Below are positions 8,979 to 18,265 of a DNA stretch of 39,871 nucleotides, one piece after another. The stretch's first letter is position 1, and each line of letters opens with the position of its first letter. The notes beneath the pieces are model-generated. The model was not told the DNA's origin. It made no database searches and worked only from the letters and a program-made list of their open reading frames with translations. Location: NCBI GenBank assembly GCA_902787185.1, contig CADAFP010000017.1, forward strand, positions 1 to 39,871, read 5' to 3'. The stretch comes from an uncultured Bacteroidales bacterium. Its GTDB lineage: Bacteria > Bacteroidota > Bacteroidia > Bacteroidales > Muribaculaceae. A program made the translations under genes and the position numbers.

Positions 8979-10148
8979 TTACAAGTTCTTAATTATCGAT
9001 GCCGCACGCTCACGGGCTTCGGCATTGCAAGCGACATAATCTTCATATCCCGGATGCTCAACCAGCGGTATCTGCATCATCGTTTTCTCGATGATAGCGT
9101 GAATATCGGTAAATTTGATTTGGTCTTGCAAGAAGGCTGCCACCGCTATCTCGTTGGCGGCATTCATCACACACGGAGCAGTGCCGCAGGTGCGTGCCGC
9201 AGCATAGGCGGTGCGCAACAACGGGAACTTGTCGAAGTCGGGACGCTCCATCGTCAACGTGGTCATGTCTTCGATGGTCATCTTGCGGCAATCACTCGCG
9301 AGTCTGCCGTCAGGCAAACCAAGGGCAAAACGTATGGGCAGATGCATGTCAGGGAGGCCCAACTGCGCCTTGACCGAACCGTCCTTAAAGGCGACCATCG
9401 AGTGGATGATTGACTGCGGATGTACCACAATCTCGATGTCATCAGGCTGGATGCCGAAGAGCCAGCGCGCCTCAATCATCTCAAAACCCTTGTTCATCAT
9501 TGTCGCCGAGTCGATGGTGATTTTGGCACCCATCGACCAGTTGGGGTGCTTGAGAGCGTCGGCTGCAGTGACGGTTTCCAACTGCTCTTTTGGCATCGTG
9601 CGGAAAGGGCCGCCCGAAGCTGTCAGCAGCAGGCGTTCCACGTCCTCCATGCGCTCACCCATCAGGCACTGATAGAATGCGCCGTGTTCGCTATCCACAG
9701 GGTAAAGAACACTCTTACTATCTTTCAACAGGCGGTCTATTAATTCGCCGGCCACCACCAGCGTCTCCTTGTTAGCCAGTGCGATACGCTTGCCAGCACC
9801 GATAGCGGCAACTGTCGATTCCAAGCCGCTATAACCCACCATGGCAGTTACCACAGTGTCAATCTCGGGGGCTGTGACGGCTTGGGCGATGGCTCGGCTG
9901 CCTGTTCCCACCTCGATGCCCGTTCCCTCAAGGGCATCGCGCACATATTCGTAATACTGTTCATCGGCAATGATGACCATCTTGGGACGCATCAGCCGCG
10001 CCTGTGCAATTAGCAGGTCGGCACTGCTGCGAGCCACCAGAAGCCAGGCGGTGAAGCGGTCGGGGTACTCGGCGATGATGTCGAGCGTCTGCCGCCCGAT
10101 GGAGCCTGTGCTGCCGAGTACTGCGATATTTCTTCTCTCTTGTGTCAT
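8979..10148 (-). CDS. dxr: 1-deoxy-D-xylulose 5-phosphate reductoisomerase
   Basis: A 389-residue enzyme of the non-mevalonate (MEP) isoprenoid pathway. It converts DXP to 2-C-methyl-D-erythritol 4-phosphate with NADPH in the cytosol. The NADPH-binding motif GSTGSIG lies at residues 12-18. The metal and substrate region reads PVDSEHGAFYQCL, and the flexible loop and SATMMNKGFEMIEA helix are intact. Length is normal, and there is no sign of damage. The ATG at 10148 is the first good start. A Bacteroidetes promoter candidate is 11-40 nt upstream, and the gene appears to head the dxr-rseP-rlmI unit. Confidence 0.96.
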   Translation of the reverse strand: MTQERRNIAVLGSTGSIGRQTLDIIAEYPDRFTAWLLVARSSADLLIAQARLMRPKMVIIADEQYYEYVRDALEGTGIEVGTGSRAIAQAVTAPEIDTVVTAMVGYSGLESTVAAIGAGKRIALANKETLVVAGELIDRLLKDSKSVLYPVDSEHGAFYQCLMGERMEDVERLLLTASGGPFRTMPKEQLETVTAADALKHPNWSMGAKITIDSATMMNKGFEMIEARWLFGIQPDDIEIVVHPQSIIHSMVAFKDGSVKAQLGLPDMHLPIRFALGLPDGRLASDCRKMTIEDMTTLTMERPDFDKFPLLRTAYAAARTCGTAPCVMNAANEIAVAAFLQDQIKFTDIHAIIEKTMMQIPLVEHPGYEDYVACNAEARERAASIIKNL

Positions 10149-10158
10149 GTCAAAGATG

Positions 10159-10189
10159 CAAAATTACGCATTTTCCCGATAACGGCAAG
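10159..10189 (-). promoter_or_regulatory. Candidate promoter of the dxr-rseP-rlmI unit
   Basis: Minus strand: CTTG (10186-10189, one mismatch to TTTG), 19 nt spacer, then TAATTTTG (10159-10166, full match to TAnnTTTG). The dxr start codon follows 10 nt further on, which implies a very short leader. Confidence 0.55.
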
Positions 10190-10240
10190 CGGTTTTTGAG
10201 AAAAACAATATTCACCACCATCCATGGCTCATCAATCATT

Positions 10241-10286
10241 CAAAAACAACACACCACCCAACCGCTTGTAAACGGTAGGGTGGCGC
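10241..10286 (-). terminator. Intrinsic terminator after the aminotransferase gene
   Basis: Minus strand: CCACCC and ACCG-type stem arms (10254-10264 against 10273-10283) around an 8-nt loop, then GTGTTGTTTTTG. It lies 40 nt after the stop of the PatB-like gene and before dxr. Confidence 0.75.
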
Positions 10287-10324
10287 ATTGTTAATCTTCT
10301 GATTCCAGGCGTTAAAAACCGAGA

Positions 10325-11509
10325 TTACAGGGCTTTGACAGCGGCCTCAAGCTGATGCATGGCCTGCTCGATAACCGAGCGTGGACTGCCCATGTTGAAT
10401 CGCATGTGGCACTTGCCGGCTTCGCCAAACATTGAGCCCTCGTTCATCGCCAGGCCCGCCTTGTCGCGGAATAGGGTGATGACCTCTTCGTGGCTGATAC
10501 CCAACCCTGTGCAGTCGAGCCATACGAGGAACCCCGCTTGCGGCTTGATAGCAACGATGCCTGGGATATGCTCACGGCAGTACTGTTCCACATAGTCGAT
10601 ATTCCCCTCGATATAGCGCAGACACTGGTCTAACCATTCGGCGCCATTGCGGTAAGCGGCCTCGGTGGCGATGATCGACACCAGGTTGGCATTGCACAAC
10701 TCGTTGGTTTCAATCCACTTGAAGAAGGGCTCACGCAGTTCGGGGTTCTTGACCACACACCAGGAGCTCTTCAGGCCCGCGATGTTGAAGGTCTTACTGG
10801 GGGCACCACAGGTCACCGTGATGGCTGCGGCTTCCTCGCTGACCGTCGCCATTGCCGTGTGCTTGTGGCCATAGAGCATGATATCACCAAAAATCTCATC
10901 TGAGAAGATGATAACACCGTATTTGTGGGCGAGGCTTGCCACGTGGCGCAGCACCTCAGGTTCCCAAGCGATGCCAGCGGGGTTGTGGGGATTGCAGACG
11001 ACCATCATCTTGGGGTGCTCCTGTTCAAAGATGCGCTCCAGACCTTCGAGGTCCATGCGGTAGAAGTTGTCCTCGGTGTGAATCAGGTCATTGTTTACCG
11101 TCACGCGGCCATTGCCGTTGATAACATCCTTAAATGGATAATATACAGGAGGTTGAATCACAATCTTGTCGCCTGGGCGGGTGAAGAAATTCACGGCGAG
11201 ACCAAAGCCAGTGACAATGCCAGCCACAAAGGTGACTTCCTCTTGAGTGAACTCGAAGCCGTTGCGCTCACGCTGCCAGTCGATGATAGACTGCCAGTAT
11301 CCGTCATACAGGCAGGTATATCCATATACAGGATGGTCGGCAAGGCGGTGAACTAACGCGTCGGTAATTGCCGGACAAACAGCAAAGTCCATATCGGCAA
11401 TCCACAACGGTAACAGATCGTCACGTCCGTAATCCTGTTTCAAAACTTCAATCTTCTTGCATTGTGTCCCATGGCGGTCAATGCATTTGTCAAAATCGTA
11501 GTTAGGCAT
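10325..11509 (-). CDS. PatB/MalY-type PLP aminotransferase (cystathionine beta-lyase)
   Basis: A 394-residue fold-type I PLP enzyme of the MalY/PatB group. Known members cleave C-S bonds of cystathionine or other cysteine conjugates, and some are called aminotransferases. The N-terminal DRHGTQCKK and PLWIADMDF segments are typical of PatB/MalY. Further seen are NPHNPAG (173-179), SDEIF with the PLP Asp (203-207), and the Schiff-base lysine in GAPSKTFNIAG (Lys239). The C-terminal Arg region reads CHMRFNMGSPR. It is a single-gene unit with a promoter candidate upstream and its own terminator. The true substrate cannot be read from sequence. Confidence 0.88.
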   Translation of the reverse strand: MPNYDFDKCIDRHGTQCKKIEVLKQDYGRDDLLPLWIADMDFAVCPAITDALVHRLADHPVYGYTCLYDGYWQSIIDWQRERNGFEFTQEEVTFVAGIVTGFGLAVNFFTRPGDKIVIQPPVYYPFKDVINGNGRVTVNNDLIHTEDNFYRMDLEGLERIFEQEHPKMMVVCNPHNPAGIAWEPEVLRHVASLAHKYGVIIFSDEIFGDIMLYGHKHTAMATVSEEAAAITVTCGAPSKTFNIAGLKSSWCVVKNPELREPFFKWIETNELCNANLVSIIATEAAYRNGAEWLDQCLRYIEGNIDYVEQYCREHIPGIVAIKPQAGFLVWLDCTGLGISHEEVITLFRDKAGLAMNEGSMFGEAGKCHMRFNMGSPRSVIEQAMHQLEAAVKAL

Positions 11510-11561
11510 TTTGTTGTATATGTTTTATTGGTATTGTTGCTGATGTAAAATATTACGGCTG

Positions 11562-11569
11562 CAAAAATA
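11562..11569 (-). promoter_or_regulatory. Candidate -7 box of the PatB-like gene
   Basis: Minus strand TATTTTTG fits TAnnTTTG; it lies 52 nt before the start codon. The -33 position offers only TGTG (around 11588-11591), so the match is partial. Confidence 0.4.
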
Positions 11570-11664
11570 CTTAAATTTCACCAATCGCACAGAAAAAAAG
11601 CAAATAATAATTGCTCATAAATTATTTCGTATAATAGGCGGCGCCTCGGAATTGCTCAAATAAA

Positions 11665-11696
11665 TTTGGCATTTCGCTCGACTTGCACTAATTTTG
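11665..11696 (+). promoter_or_regulatory. Distal candidate promoter of dapF within repeat unit A
   Basis: TTTG (11665-11668), 20 nt, TAATTTTG (11689-11696). The duplicate of the proximal promoter, 69 nt further upstream. Confidence 0.55.
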
Positions 11697-11733
11697 GATA
11701 AATTAGGCGGCGTCTCGGAATTGCTCAAATAAA

Positions 11734-11765
11734 TTTGGCATTTCGCTCGACTTGCACTAATTTTG
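11734..11765 (+). promoter_or_regulatory. Proximal candidate promoter of dapF within repeat unit B
   Basis: TTTG (11734-11737), 20 nt, TAATTTTG (11758-11765): a complete Bacteroidetes promoter made wholly from repeat sequence. The expected transcript start is near 11771, giving a leader of about 28 nt before the ATG at 11799. A TTG start at 11763 would fall inside the -7 box, so that longer frame is unlikely. Confidence 0.7.
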
Positions 11766-11798
11766 CACATCACTTGTTATTCAAATTCATATAAGGTT

Positions 11799-12632
11799 AT
11801 GAGCGACAAAATACATTTCATGAAAATGCACGGTGTGGGTAACGACTACATCTTTGTGGACACTGCACTTTACCCGATTGCTGACCCTCAGTCTGCCTCG
11901 ATTGCTTGGAGCAAACCACACACAGGCATCGGCAGTGACGGTCTGGTGCTCATCGGACGGGGTGAGACTCCCGACGTCGATTTCACCATGCGCATCTTCA
12001 ATGCCGACGGCTCCGAAGGGCTGATGTGCGGCAACGCCACCCGTTGCATCGGCAAGTACGTCTATGAAAAGGGGCTGACCGACAAAACGTGCATTCGGTT
12101 GCTCACAGCATCAGGAATGAGAATCCTTAACCTCAAAGTAGATGAAGGGCAAAGAAAGGTGAAGTCGGTAACCGTTGACATGGATGCACCAACACTGGAA
12201 AACACGTCGCTGTTCAAGCCCGAAAACAAGGAATCGCTGCCTGAGGGCGTGTTTGTGTCGATGGGCAACCCCCATTATGTCATTTTTGTCGATGACCTTG
12301 ATAAAGTGGACGTTGCTGCCTCTGGCTCACGCCTTGAACATCATCCCTGCTTCCCTGAACGATGCAACATCGAGTTTGCCCAAGTGACACCCGACGGCAT
12401 CAGAATGCGCGTGTGGGAACGCGGCAGCGGCATCACTATGGCTTGCGGCACCGGAGCTTGTGCCACGGCAGTGGCCGCAGCGGTGACAGGCCAATGTGAC
12501 AGAATGTCCCGCATCATCATGGATGGCGGGACACTCGAGATTGAATGGAGTGCAAAGGATGGCCACGTCTATCTGAGTGGACCAGCATCCTTTGTCTATG
12601 AAGGCGATATAGAATTGCCCGAGACCGACTAA
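11799..12632 (+). CDS. dapF: Diaminopimelate epimerase
   Basis: A 277-residue PLP-independent epimerase that turns LL- into meso-diaminopimelate for lysine and peptidoglycan synthesis. The two catalytic cysteines are in MCGNATRC (Cys77) and ACGTGAC (Cys216), each in one of the two mirrored domains. The N-terminal [15 protein letters not shown] is typical. I choose the ATG at 11799 because the frame upstream of it (TTG at 11763) overlaps the promoter and adds an unrelated dozen residues. It is the only plus-strand gene before 20 kb. Its stop codon overlaps that of the convergent ATP-grasp gene by four nucleotides. Confidence 0.96.
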   Translation: MSDKIHFMKMHGVGNDYIFVDTALYPIADPQSASIAWSKPHTGIGSDGLVLIGRGETPDVDFTMRIFNADGSEGLMCGNATRCIGKYVYEKGLTDKTCIRLLTASGMRILNLKVDEGQRKVKSVTVDMDAPTLENTSLFKPENKESLPEGVFVSMGNPHYVIFVDDLDKVDVAASGSRLEHHPCFPERCNIEFAQVTPDGIRMRVWERGSGITMACGTGACATAVAAAVTGQCDRMSRIIMDGGTLEIEWSAKDGHVYLSGPASFVYEGDIELPETD

Positions 12633-13729
12633 CGTCCGGAATTATAGACAAGGTTAAGAATCTTATCGGTCATGTCGCCAAAGATGGGGCCGTTACACAT
12701 CTGGTGGATGTTGACGCCACCGAAGGTGAGGTTGGCCTCAATGATCATCGGGTCACCGTCCTCGTCGATGGCGAGGTCCCACGAAACAAGCGGGGTGGAC
12801 GAGCTCAACCTGGCTGAAACCGAACGGACCAATTCCACACATTTGTCATAACCCACAAGTTGGAAGTCCTTGAAGACGGCTCCCTGCGGATGCTTAAGCC
12901 ATTTCTTGCCGGTCTTGTCGAATGCCACCTCACGCAACTTGCCGTCTGGCTTGATGCCCACGGCAAGACCACCGTTGCTGGTGTTATCCACTTTTGCTCC
13001 GTCACGCCCCATCCTGAGGACCGATGAGATGATGTGCACCTCACCATCAAGTACTAAAGACATGATGCGCAAGCTGTTGATACTCCCCGCATACAACTGG
13101 TTGATGGCCTCATGCTGACGCACAACACACTGCACAATCAGGTCATGGGGATACTCCAGACATTCCTTCAATGCTTCCTCGGCACCGCTTTCCCTGAAAT
13201 CGACAAAACAAATGCCCTTGCCGCCCTCGGTGTTACGGGCGGGCTTGCTGATGACAAGCCCTTCCTTGCGACACAGTTCCACCGCCTGCTCAACCGTGAT
13301 GGGGTGGTAATCCTTGTCAAGGAGCAACCCCTTACACTTATGGATCACCGTCTTGGGCATCTTGATGTCATGAAAATACATGTCATACATGTTCTTGTCG
13401 TCAAGCTCATAGCTGCGGCGTGGATCGGTGAAGAAGAAGTCCACCTCGGCATAATAGATGTCATCAGGGATATAACGCTTGATGTCGGCTTTGCCGTCAC
13501 TACACCAATTGTAAAACTCAAACCACCTCAAGTCTTTTGACACGTCACGATAGTTCTTCCAATATGCCACGATGTCACGGCGCTGCTCATCGCTCAGGGG
13601 CACAAGGTTGCCCAGTTTAGGCGTTAAGGTGCGCTCGGCGACTTTCATGCGGTTTTTCCTCAAGTGGTTATCCTTGGCCTCGGCAAGCTTGCGAACCAGG
13701 TAACTGCGGATGTTGCTTAATAGTATCAT
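12629..13729 (-). CDS. Sugar-transfer-associated ATP-grasp protein, copy 1
   Basis: A 366-residue protein resembling the family called sugar-transfer associated ATP-grasp, often found near polysaccharide genes. The N-terminal 110 residues are helical and basic. The ATP-grasp core starts near residue 150 ([20 protein letters not shown]). Glycine-rich loop TEGGKGI, and the metal/ATP end [19 protein letters not shown], with a Glu-x-Asn pair, are present. There is no signal peptide, so it should be cytosolic. It lies 17 nt downstream of its paralogue (13747-14853), with which it shares long stretches such as [13 protein letters not shown] and [11 protein letters not shown]. The substrate is unknown. 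An ATP-grasp ligase is the safe level of the call. Confidence 0.75.
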   Translation of the reverse strand: MILLSNIRSYLVRKLAEAKDNHLRKNRMKVAERTLTPKLGNLVPLSDEQRRDIVAYWKNYRDVSKDLRWFEFYNWCSDGKADIKRYIPDDIYYAEVDFFFTDPRRSYELDDKNMYDMYFHDIKMPKTVIHKCKGLLLDKDYHPITVEQAVELCRKEGLVISKPARNTEGGKGICFVDFRESGAEEALKECLEYPHDLIVQCVVRQHEAINQLYAGSINSLRIMSLVLDGEVHIISSVLRMGRDGAKVDNTSNGGLAVGIKPDGKLREVAFDKTGKKWLKHPQGAVFKDFQLVGYDKCVELVRSVSARLSSSTPLVSWDLAIDEDGDPMIIEANLTFGGVNIHQMCNGPIFGDMTDKILNLVYNSGR

Positions 13730-13746
13730 GTCAGTTATTTGATATA

Positions 13747-14853
13747 CTAACGTTTATTGTGGTAAATGTAGGAGAGCATTCGGTCGGTCATGTCACCAAA
13801 AATGGGACCATTACACAATTGATGGATAACCACACCGCTATAGGTCAGGTTCACCTCAATAAGGATGGGTTCACCTGCGGGATCGATAGCAAAATCCCAT
13901 GACATGAGTTTAGTAGTGGTACACATCCTCCCGGCCAAGCGTCGCACGACATCATGGCAACGGTCAACGCCTACAATCTGCGTACCCTTAAAAACAGTGC
14001 CCTGGGGATGTTGTGACCACCGTTTGCCATACTGGTCAAAGGCATACTCCTTGAGCCATCCATCGCTAGAGACGCCCGTCATCATACCACCCTTGCTGGC
14101 GTTATCGACCACGGCGCCGCCTTGTCCCATCCTGATGATGGAGGACAGGATATGAACCTCACCCTCAAACACGAGCGACATGACACGTATGGTGTTGATG
14201 CTCGAGGGATGGATGCGGCTTATGGACTCATGCTGCTCGATAACTCGCTGCACATTGATGTAACGATTCTTGTTCTTCTCCAACCACTGCTTGAAGTCTT
14301 CAGGAGAAGTGGATGTAAGGTCGACAAAGGAGACACCATAACCACCCATCGACAAGCGAGCCTCCTTGCAGACGACACGCTGAGCCTCCTGGCACAAGGC
14401 CAATGCACGATCAATGGTGATAAGTTGATAATCCTTATCCAGAATCACTCCATCCATTATCCTAATGACTGTCTCAGGCATCGGAACGTCATGGAAGTAC
14501 AAGTCGTACATGTTCTTGTCGTCAAGGTCATCACTGCGGCGTGGATTGGTGAACGGGAAATCCATGTCGGTGAAATAAACGCCATCGGGGATATAATGCT
14601 TCAACTGTGACTTGTCGTCACAAAATGCGTTGTAGAACGCAAACCAATGCATCTCCTTGTCGATATTGCGATAGGGTTTCCAGTAGGCTGAAATTTCCTC
14701 ACGCTGGGCCGACGTTAACTCAAGGGCGTACGGAGCTTTGAGCGGAAAAATCTGCTTGGCTCGCCTTTTGCGTGACAATCGCACCAAATCCTCGGTGTAA
14801 AACCTCTCAAAACGATCCCGCAAACCTATCCGTATTGATGCTATCTTGTTCAT
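13747..14853 (-). CDS. Sugar-transfer-associated ATP-grasp protein, copy 2
   Basis: A 368-residue paralogue of the next gene, roughly half identical by eye over the full length. Shared landmarks are [20 protein letters not shown], the INTIRVMSLVFEGEVHILSS strand, and the C-terminal SWDFAIDPAGEPILIEVNLTYSG with the Glu-x-Asn pair. It comes first in transcription and has a promoter candidate about 66 nt upstream of its ATG. The pair looks like an old tandem duplication. No glycosyltransferase or capsule gene is nearby, which is unusual for the family as I know it, so the pathway is open. Confidence 0.75.
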   Translation of the reverse strand: MNKIASIRIGLRDRFERFYTEDLVRLSRKRRAKQIFPLKAPYALELTSAQREEISAYWKPYRNIDKEMHWFAFYNAFCDDKSQLKHYIPDGVYFTDMDFPFTNPRRSDDLDDKNMYDLYFHDVPMPETVIRIMDGVILDKDYQLITIDRALALCQEAQRVVCKEARLSMGGYGVSFVDLTSTSPEDFKQWLEKNKNRYINVQRVIEQHESISRIHPSSINTIRVMSLVFEGEVHILSSIIRMGQGGAVVDNASKGGMMTGVSSDGWLKEYAFDQYGKRWSQHPQGTVFKGTQIVGVDRCHDVVRRLAGRMCTTTKLMSWDFAIDPAGEPILIEVNLTYSGVVIHQLCNGPIFGDMTDRMLSYIYHNKR

Positions 14854-14918
14854 TTCTAGTCTTGTTTGAAATCACATTATCCAATCCTGTTGCTAAGGCA
14901 CTACTGCTATGCAAGTCA

Positions 14919-14949
14919 CAAAAGTATAATAATTTAGCCAATCGACACA
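14919..14949 (-). promoter_or_regulatory. Candidate promoter of the ATP-grasp pair
   Basis: Minus strand: TGTG (14946-14949, one mismatch to TTTG), 19 nt, TACTTTTG (14919-14926, full match). It precedes the upstream paralogue and would serve both genes. Confidence 0.55.
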
Positions 14950-14995
14950 TTGCAGTTTTGGAAAAAGTATGAGTCTGTGAAGGCTTAACAGGCAA

Positions 14996-17900
14996 TCAGT
15001 TCACTCCCAGGTCTTTGAGAACACGCGGGGCGGGTGTCTTGGGCATGGGCTGGCGGTCCTTGAGTTGCTCAAGGATGACCTCGATAGCCTTGTCGAGCTG
15101 CTGGTCGATGCCGTTGAACTCCATCACGGGATCATTGTCGATGATGATGTCGGGATCCACACCGTGATTCTCGACAATCCAGTGGCCACGAGTGTCATAG
15201 TTAGTGAAGAACGGGACGCGAATGTCGGTGCCATCCATATAGGGCAGAGAACCACTGATACCGACAATGCCACCCCATGAACGGGTACCGATGACGGGAC
15301 CAATCTTGTTCTCCTTGAAACTCCAGGGGAACAGGTCACCGTCGCTGGCACTGTACTTGTTCACCAGCAACACCTTGGGACCGTAGAGCGTGCGCTCGGG
15401 AATCGTGCCGTTGTAGCTGCTGCCGCGATACATGGTCAGTCGGTAAGGTTGGCGCAACAGGCGCTCAATCACCATCGGGGAGATGTTGCCACCGCCATTA
15501 CCACGGTCGTCAACGATAAGGGCCTCCTTGTCGGTCTGGGCAAAGAAGTAGCGTGAGAACTCGCGCAGGCCCTCAGGACCCATGTCGGGGATATAGACGT
15601 AGCCCACGCGGCCACCGGTCTTCTCGCTCACGTAGTCGATGTTGTGCTGCACCCACTCGAGGTGATAGAGGGGATACTCGTCCTGAATGGGTTTGACAAT
15701 GACCTTGCGGTTGCCGTTGATGGTCAACTCGGTCATCACGTCGGCCTTGTCGCGCAACAGGGTATAGATGTTGGCAACACCCTCGGTCGTCACACCGTCA
15801 ACAGCGGTTATGACGTCACCTTCCTTGACGTTCATGCCAGGCTCGAGCAGCGGTGAGCGCAGCGTCTCACGGTCGGGAGCGCCACGCAGGATTTTGGTGA
15901 TTTTATAGCCGTTGGCAACTTGCTGCAGTTCTGCGCCAAGCATGCCGATATTGTGCTGCTCGGCAGTGATGTGGTCACCACCGTCAACATAGGCGTGGCC
16001 AACTGCCAGCTCGCCAATCATACCACCGATGACGTAAGTCAAATCCAGGCGGTTCTTGACGTAAGGCAGCAGAGCGGCATATTTGTCATGCATCGCCTGC
16101 CAATCGACGCCGTGCATGTTCTCAAGATAGAAGCCGTCACGGTAGGCACGCCAGGCCTCGTTAAAGATCTGGTTCCATTCCTGCTCATAATTGACCGTTG
16201 CGATCATATCATTGAGGTTAACAGCTTCATTGAGCTCAACCTTGCGGGGAGCAAGAGGAGCGATATAGAGGTTGTCCCCCTTCATGTAGGCTGCGGTCTT
16301 CATATCGGCCGAGGGAACCATCATGGCACGGTCGGCAACAAGCTCGTCCTTCTGCTCGGCAAAGTCAAACACGCGCACACTGCCACGGCCACTGTACCAC
16401 AGGTGACTGCCGTCACACACGAAGTTCCCGTAACTGCCAGTACCCACGGGCACCTTGACAATGCGGTCGGTTATGCCTTCGATGTCAATACGGATAGCAT
16501 TTTCATCAACTTGCTTTTTACCCTTGGCGGCTTTCTTGTCCTTGGGAGCGTCCTTAGGTGCATCTTTGGCCTTGTCACCATTGGCCATCACCTGGTCGTC
16601 CTTGAGGAGGAAGGGTGAGGGGGTATCCTTAGCCAGCATCACCAGGTAGATACCCTCCATATCACGGTAAGCAAAGTTCCACTCCACGCTGCTGTAGATG
16701 GGATTGAAATCGCGTGCCGAGGCAAAAATCAGATACTTGCCGTCGCTGCTGAATTCTGGCGAATTGCTTTCATACCAGCGGTCGGTCACGGGATATTCCT
16801 TGCGCTCTGCGATATTGTACAGGTAAATTACACTGAACTCGTTGGCACCCATACGGGAGTAGGCGAGCCACTTGCCGTCGGGCGAGAAACTAGGAGTGGG
16901 GATTTCGCCCATTTCGTCCTGGATGAGGGTCTGTTTAGCCAGTGTCTTGACATTAAGCAGAACCATGCGGTTCTTACGGTCGGTATAGACAATCTGACTA
17001 CCATCAGGACTCCATACCAGATCACTGATGTAGGTGTCGTTGTCCTTGGTCAACTGGATGGCTTTGTCACTGCCCACGGGGCGCATCCAGATCTCGGTCT
17101 CGCCGGTCTGATCGCTGATGTAGGCGATATTCTTGCCGTCGGGGCTCCACATGGCATTGCGCTCATGCACACCGGGGGTGTGGGTGATGTTGCGTGTCAC
17201 GCCATGCTTGGCAGGCACGTCGAAGACCTCGCCACGGGCACTGATGACAATGCGGTTGCCGTCAGGGGCAAGGCTGGCAGCCGTCAGGTTGTCCTTGACC
17301 TTGCGTTGTTCCTCACGGGCAAAATTGTTCTCACTGTTCAGAAAAACCGTAATCTTCTCGCTGCGCTTGGTCACGGGGTCAAGCACATACAGGTAACCAC
17401 CGTTTTCAAACACGATTTTGCCACCGCCACAGTTGGCGAACTTCACGTCATATTCGGTGAAGTCGGTCACCTTCTGCGTAGCACCTGTACGGGTGTTATA
17501 CACAAAGATATTCATGCGGTTATCACGGTCGCTCATGAAGTAGATTTCGTCGCCAATCCACATCGGGTCGATGTCCTGAGCGATGTTGTTGGTGATATTG
17601 GTCACGCTCTTGGCCTGAGTATCGTAAATCCAGATGTCATCGGCCATGCCGCCCTTGTAGTATTTCCAGGTGCGGAACTCGCGGAAGACGCGGTTATAAG
17701 CCATCTTGGTACCGTCGGCATTATAGGAGCAGAAACCGCCCTCGGGCAATGGTAACTGCTGGGCCATACTACCGTCGATGGGGGCACACCACAGTTTGCC
17801 GTCAAAACTGTCACTGATGCGGTTGCGGTAAATCACGCCCTTGCCGTCAGGAGTCCACGTCATGGTGATGTTGTTGGGACCCATGCGGTCGCCCCAATCG

Positions 17901-18229
17901 TCACGGGGATTGCTGGCAGTGAACGTGATACGGCGGGGCTCGCCACCTTCAGCTGGCATGACATAAACCTCGGTATTGCCATCATACTGGCCAGTAAAAG
18001 CGATGGTACGTCCATCGGGAGAATAACGGGCAAAAGCCTCGTAGCCCTTGTGGGATGTCAATTTACGCGCCATGCCGCCACTGATGGGCACAGTGTAGAT
18101 GTCACCGGCATAGCTGAAAGCCACCTCACTGCCATTGGTACCGGGAAAACGCAGCAACCGGCCCTCATCGGCTTGTGCCGTCATTGCCATAGCAGCAAGT
18201 GCCGCCATCAATAAAACTTTTTTCTTCAT
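14996..18229 (-). CDS. Tricorn-type S41 serine peptidase, exported
   Basis: A 1077-residue tricorn protease homologue. Tricorn-type enzymes degrade peptides into small fragments. The signal peptide MKKKVLLMAALAAMAMTA is followed by QADEG, so the protein is periplasmic. Residues about 25-560 form beta-propeller repeats with YSPDGRTIAFTG, WSPDGKNIAYIS and FSPDGKWLAYS (PD40/WD40-like). A Lys/Asp-rich linker at about 560-590 is probably flexible. The helical C1 part (HGVDWQAMHDKY, with candidate His), a PDZ domain (about 755-850), and the S41 core with DDRGNGGGN and YSASDGD (candidate catalytic Ser about 962) follow. It lies 36 nt after the glycosidase-like gene, which suggests co-transcription. 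Confidence 0.92.
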   Translation of the reverse strand: MKKKVLLMAALAAMAMTAQADEGRLLRFPGTNGSEVAFSYAGDIYTVPISGGMARKLTSHKGYEAFARYSPDGRTIAFTGQYDGNTEVYVMPAEGGEPRRITFTASNPRDDWGDRMGPNNITMTWTPDGKGVIYRNRISDSFDGKLWCAPIDGSMAQQLPLPEGGFCSYNADGTKMAYNRVFREFRTWKYYKGGMADDIWIYDTQAKSVTNITNNIAQDIDPMWIGDEIYFMSDRDNRMNIFVYNTRTGATQKVTDFTEYDVKFANCGGGKIVFENGGYLYVLDPVTKRSEKITVFLNSENNFAREEQRKVKDNLTAASLAPDGNRIVISARGEVFDVPAKHGVTRNITHTPGVHERNAMWSPDGKNIAYISDQTGETEIWMRPVGSDKAIQLTKDNDTYISDLVWSPDGSQIVYTDRKNRMVLLNVKTLAKQTLIQDEMGEIPTPSFSPDGKWLAYSRMGANEFSVIYLYNIAERKEYPVTDRWYESNSPEFSSDGKYLIFASARDFNPIYSSVEWNFAYRDMEGIYLVMLAKDTPSPFLLKDDQVMANGDKAKDAPKDAPKDKKAAKGKKQVDENAIRIDIEGITDRIVKVPVGTGSYGNFVCDGSHLWYSGRGSVRVFDFAEQKDELVADRAMMVPSADMKTAAYMKGDNLYIAPLAPRKVELNEAVNLNDMIATVNYEQEWNQIFNEAWRAYRDGFYLENMHGVDWQAMHDKYAALLPYVKNRLDLTYVIGGMIGELAVGHAYVDGGDHITAEQHNIGMLGAELQQVANGYKITKILRGAPDRETLRSPLLEPGMNVKEGDVITAVDGVTTEGVANIYTLLRDKADVMTELTINGNRKVIVKPIQDEYPLYHLEWVQHNIDYVSEKTGGRVGYVYIPDMGPEGLREFSRYFFAQTDKEALIVDDRGNGGGNISPMVIERLLRQPYRLTMYRGSSYNGTIPERTLYGPKVLLVNKYSASDGDLFPWSFKENKIGPVIGTRSWGGIVGISGSLPYMDGTDIRVPFFTNYDTRGHWIVENHGVDPDIIIDNDPVMEFNGIDQQLDKAIEVILEQLKDRQPMPKTPAPRVLKDLGVN

Positions 18230-18265
18230 AATGTAACCTATATTTAATTGTTATTACTGTCATCT

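Larger units (their letters stand above)
11636..11765 (-). repeat. Tandem repeat array, locus 2 (two units, period 69)
   Basis: Same family as locus 1 but in inverted orientation. Each unit, read on the plus strand, starts with AGGCGGCG(C/T)CTCGG, has a CAAATAAATTTG dyad and ends with TTTCGCTCGACTTGCACTAA. The linker GGATAAATTA between the units equals the one at locus 1 except for one base. It sits in the divergent spacer between the PatB-like gene and dapF, with the CTTGCAC end facing dapF. Confidence 0.85.

Noticed and set aside
11763-11798. TTG start extending dapF by 12 codons
   Set aside because: It begins inside the predicted -7 box and adds residues absent from the family; the ATG at 11799 starts the usual N-terminus.
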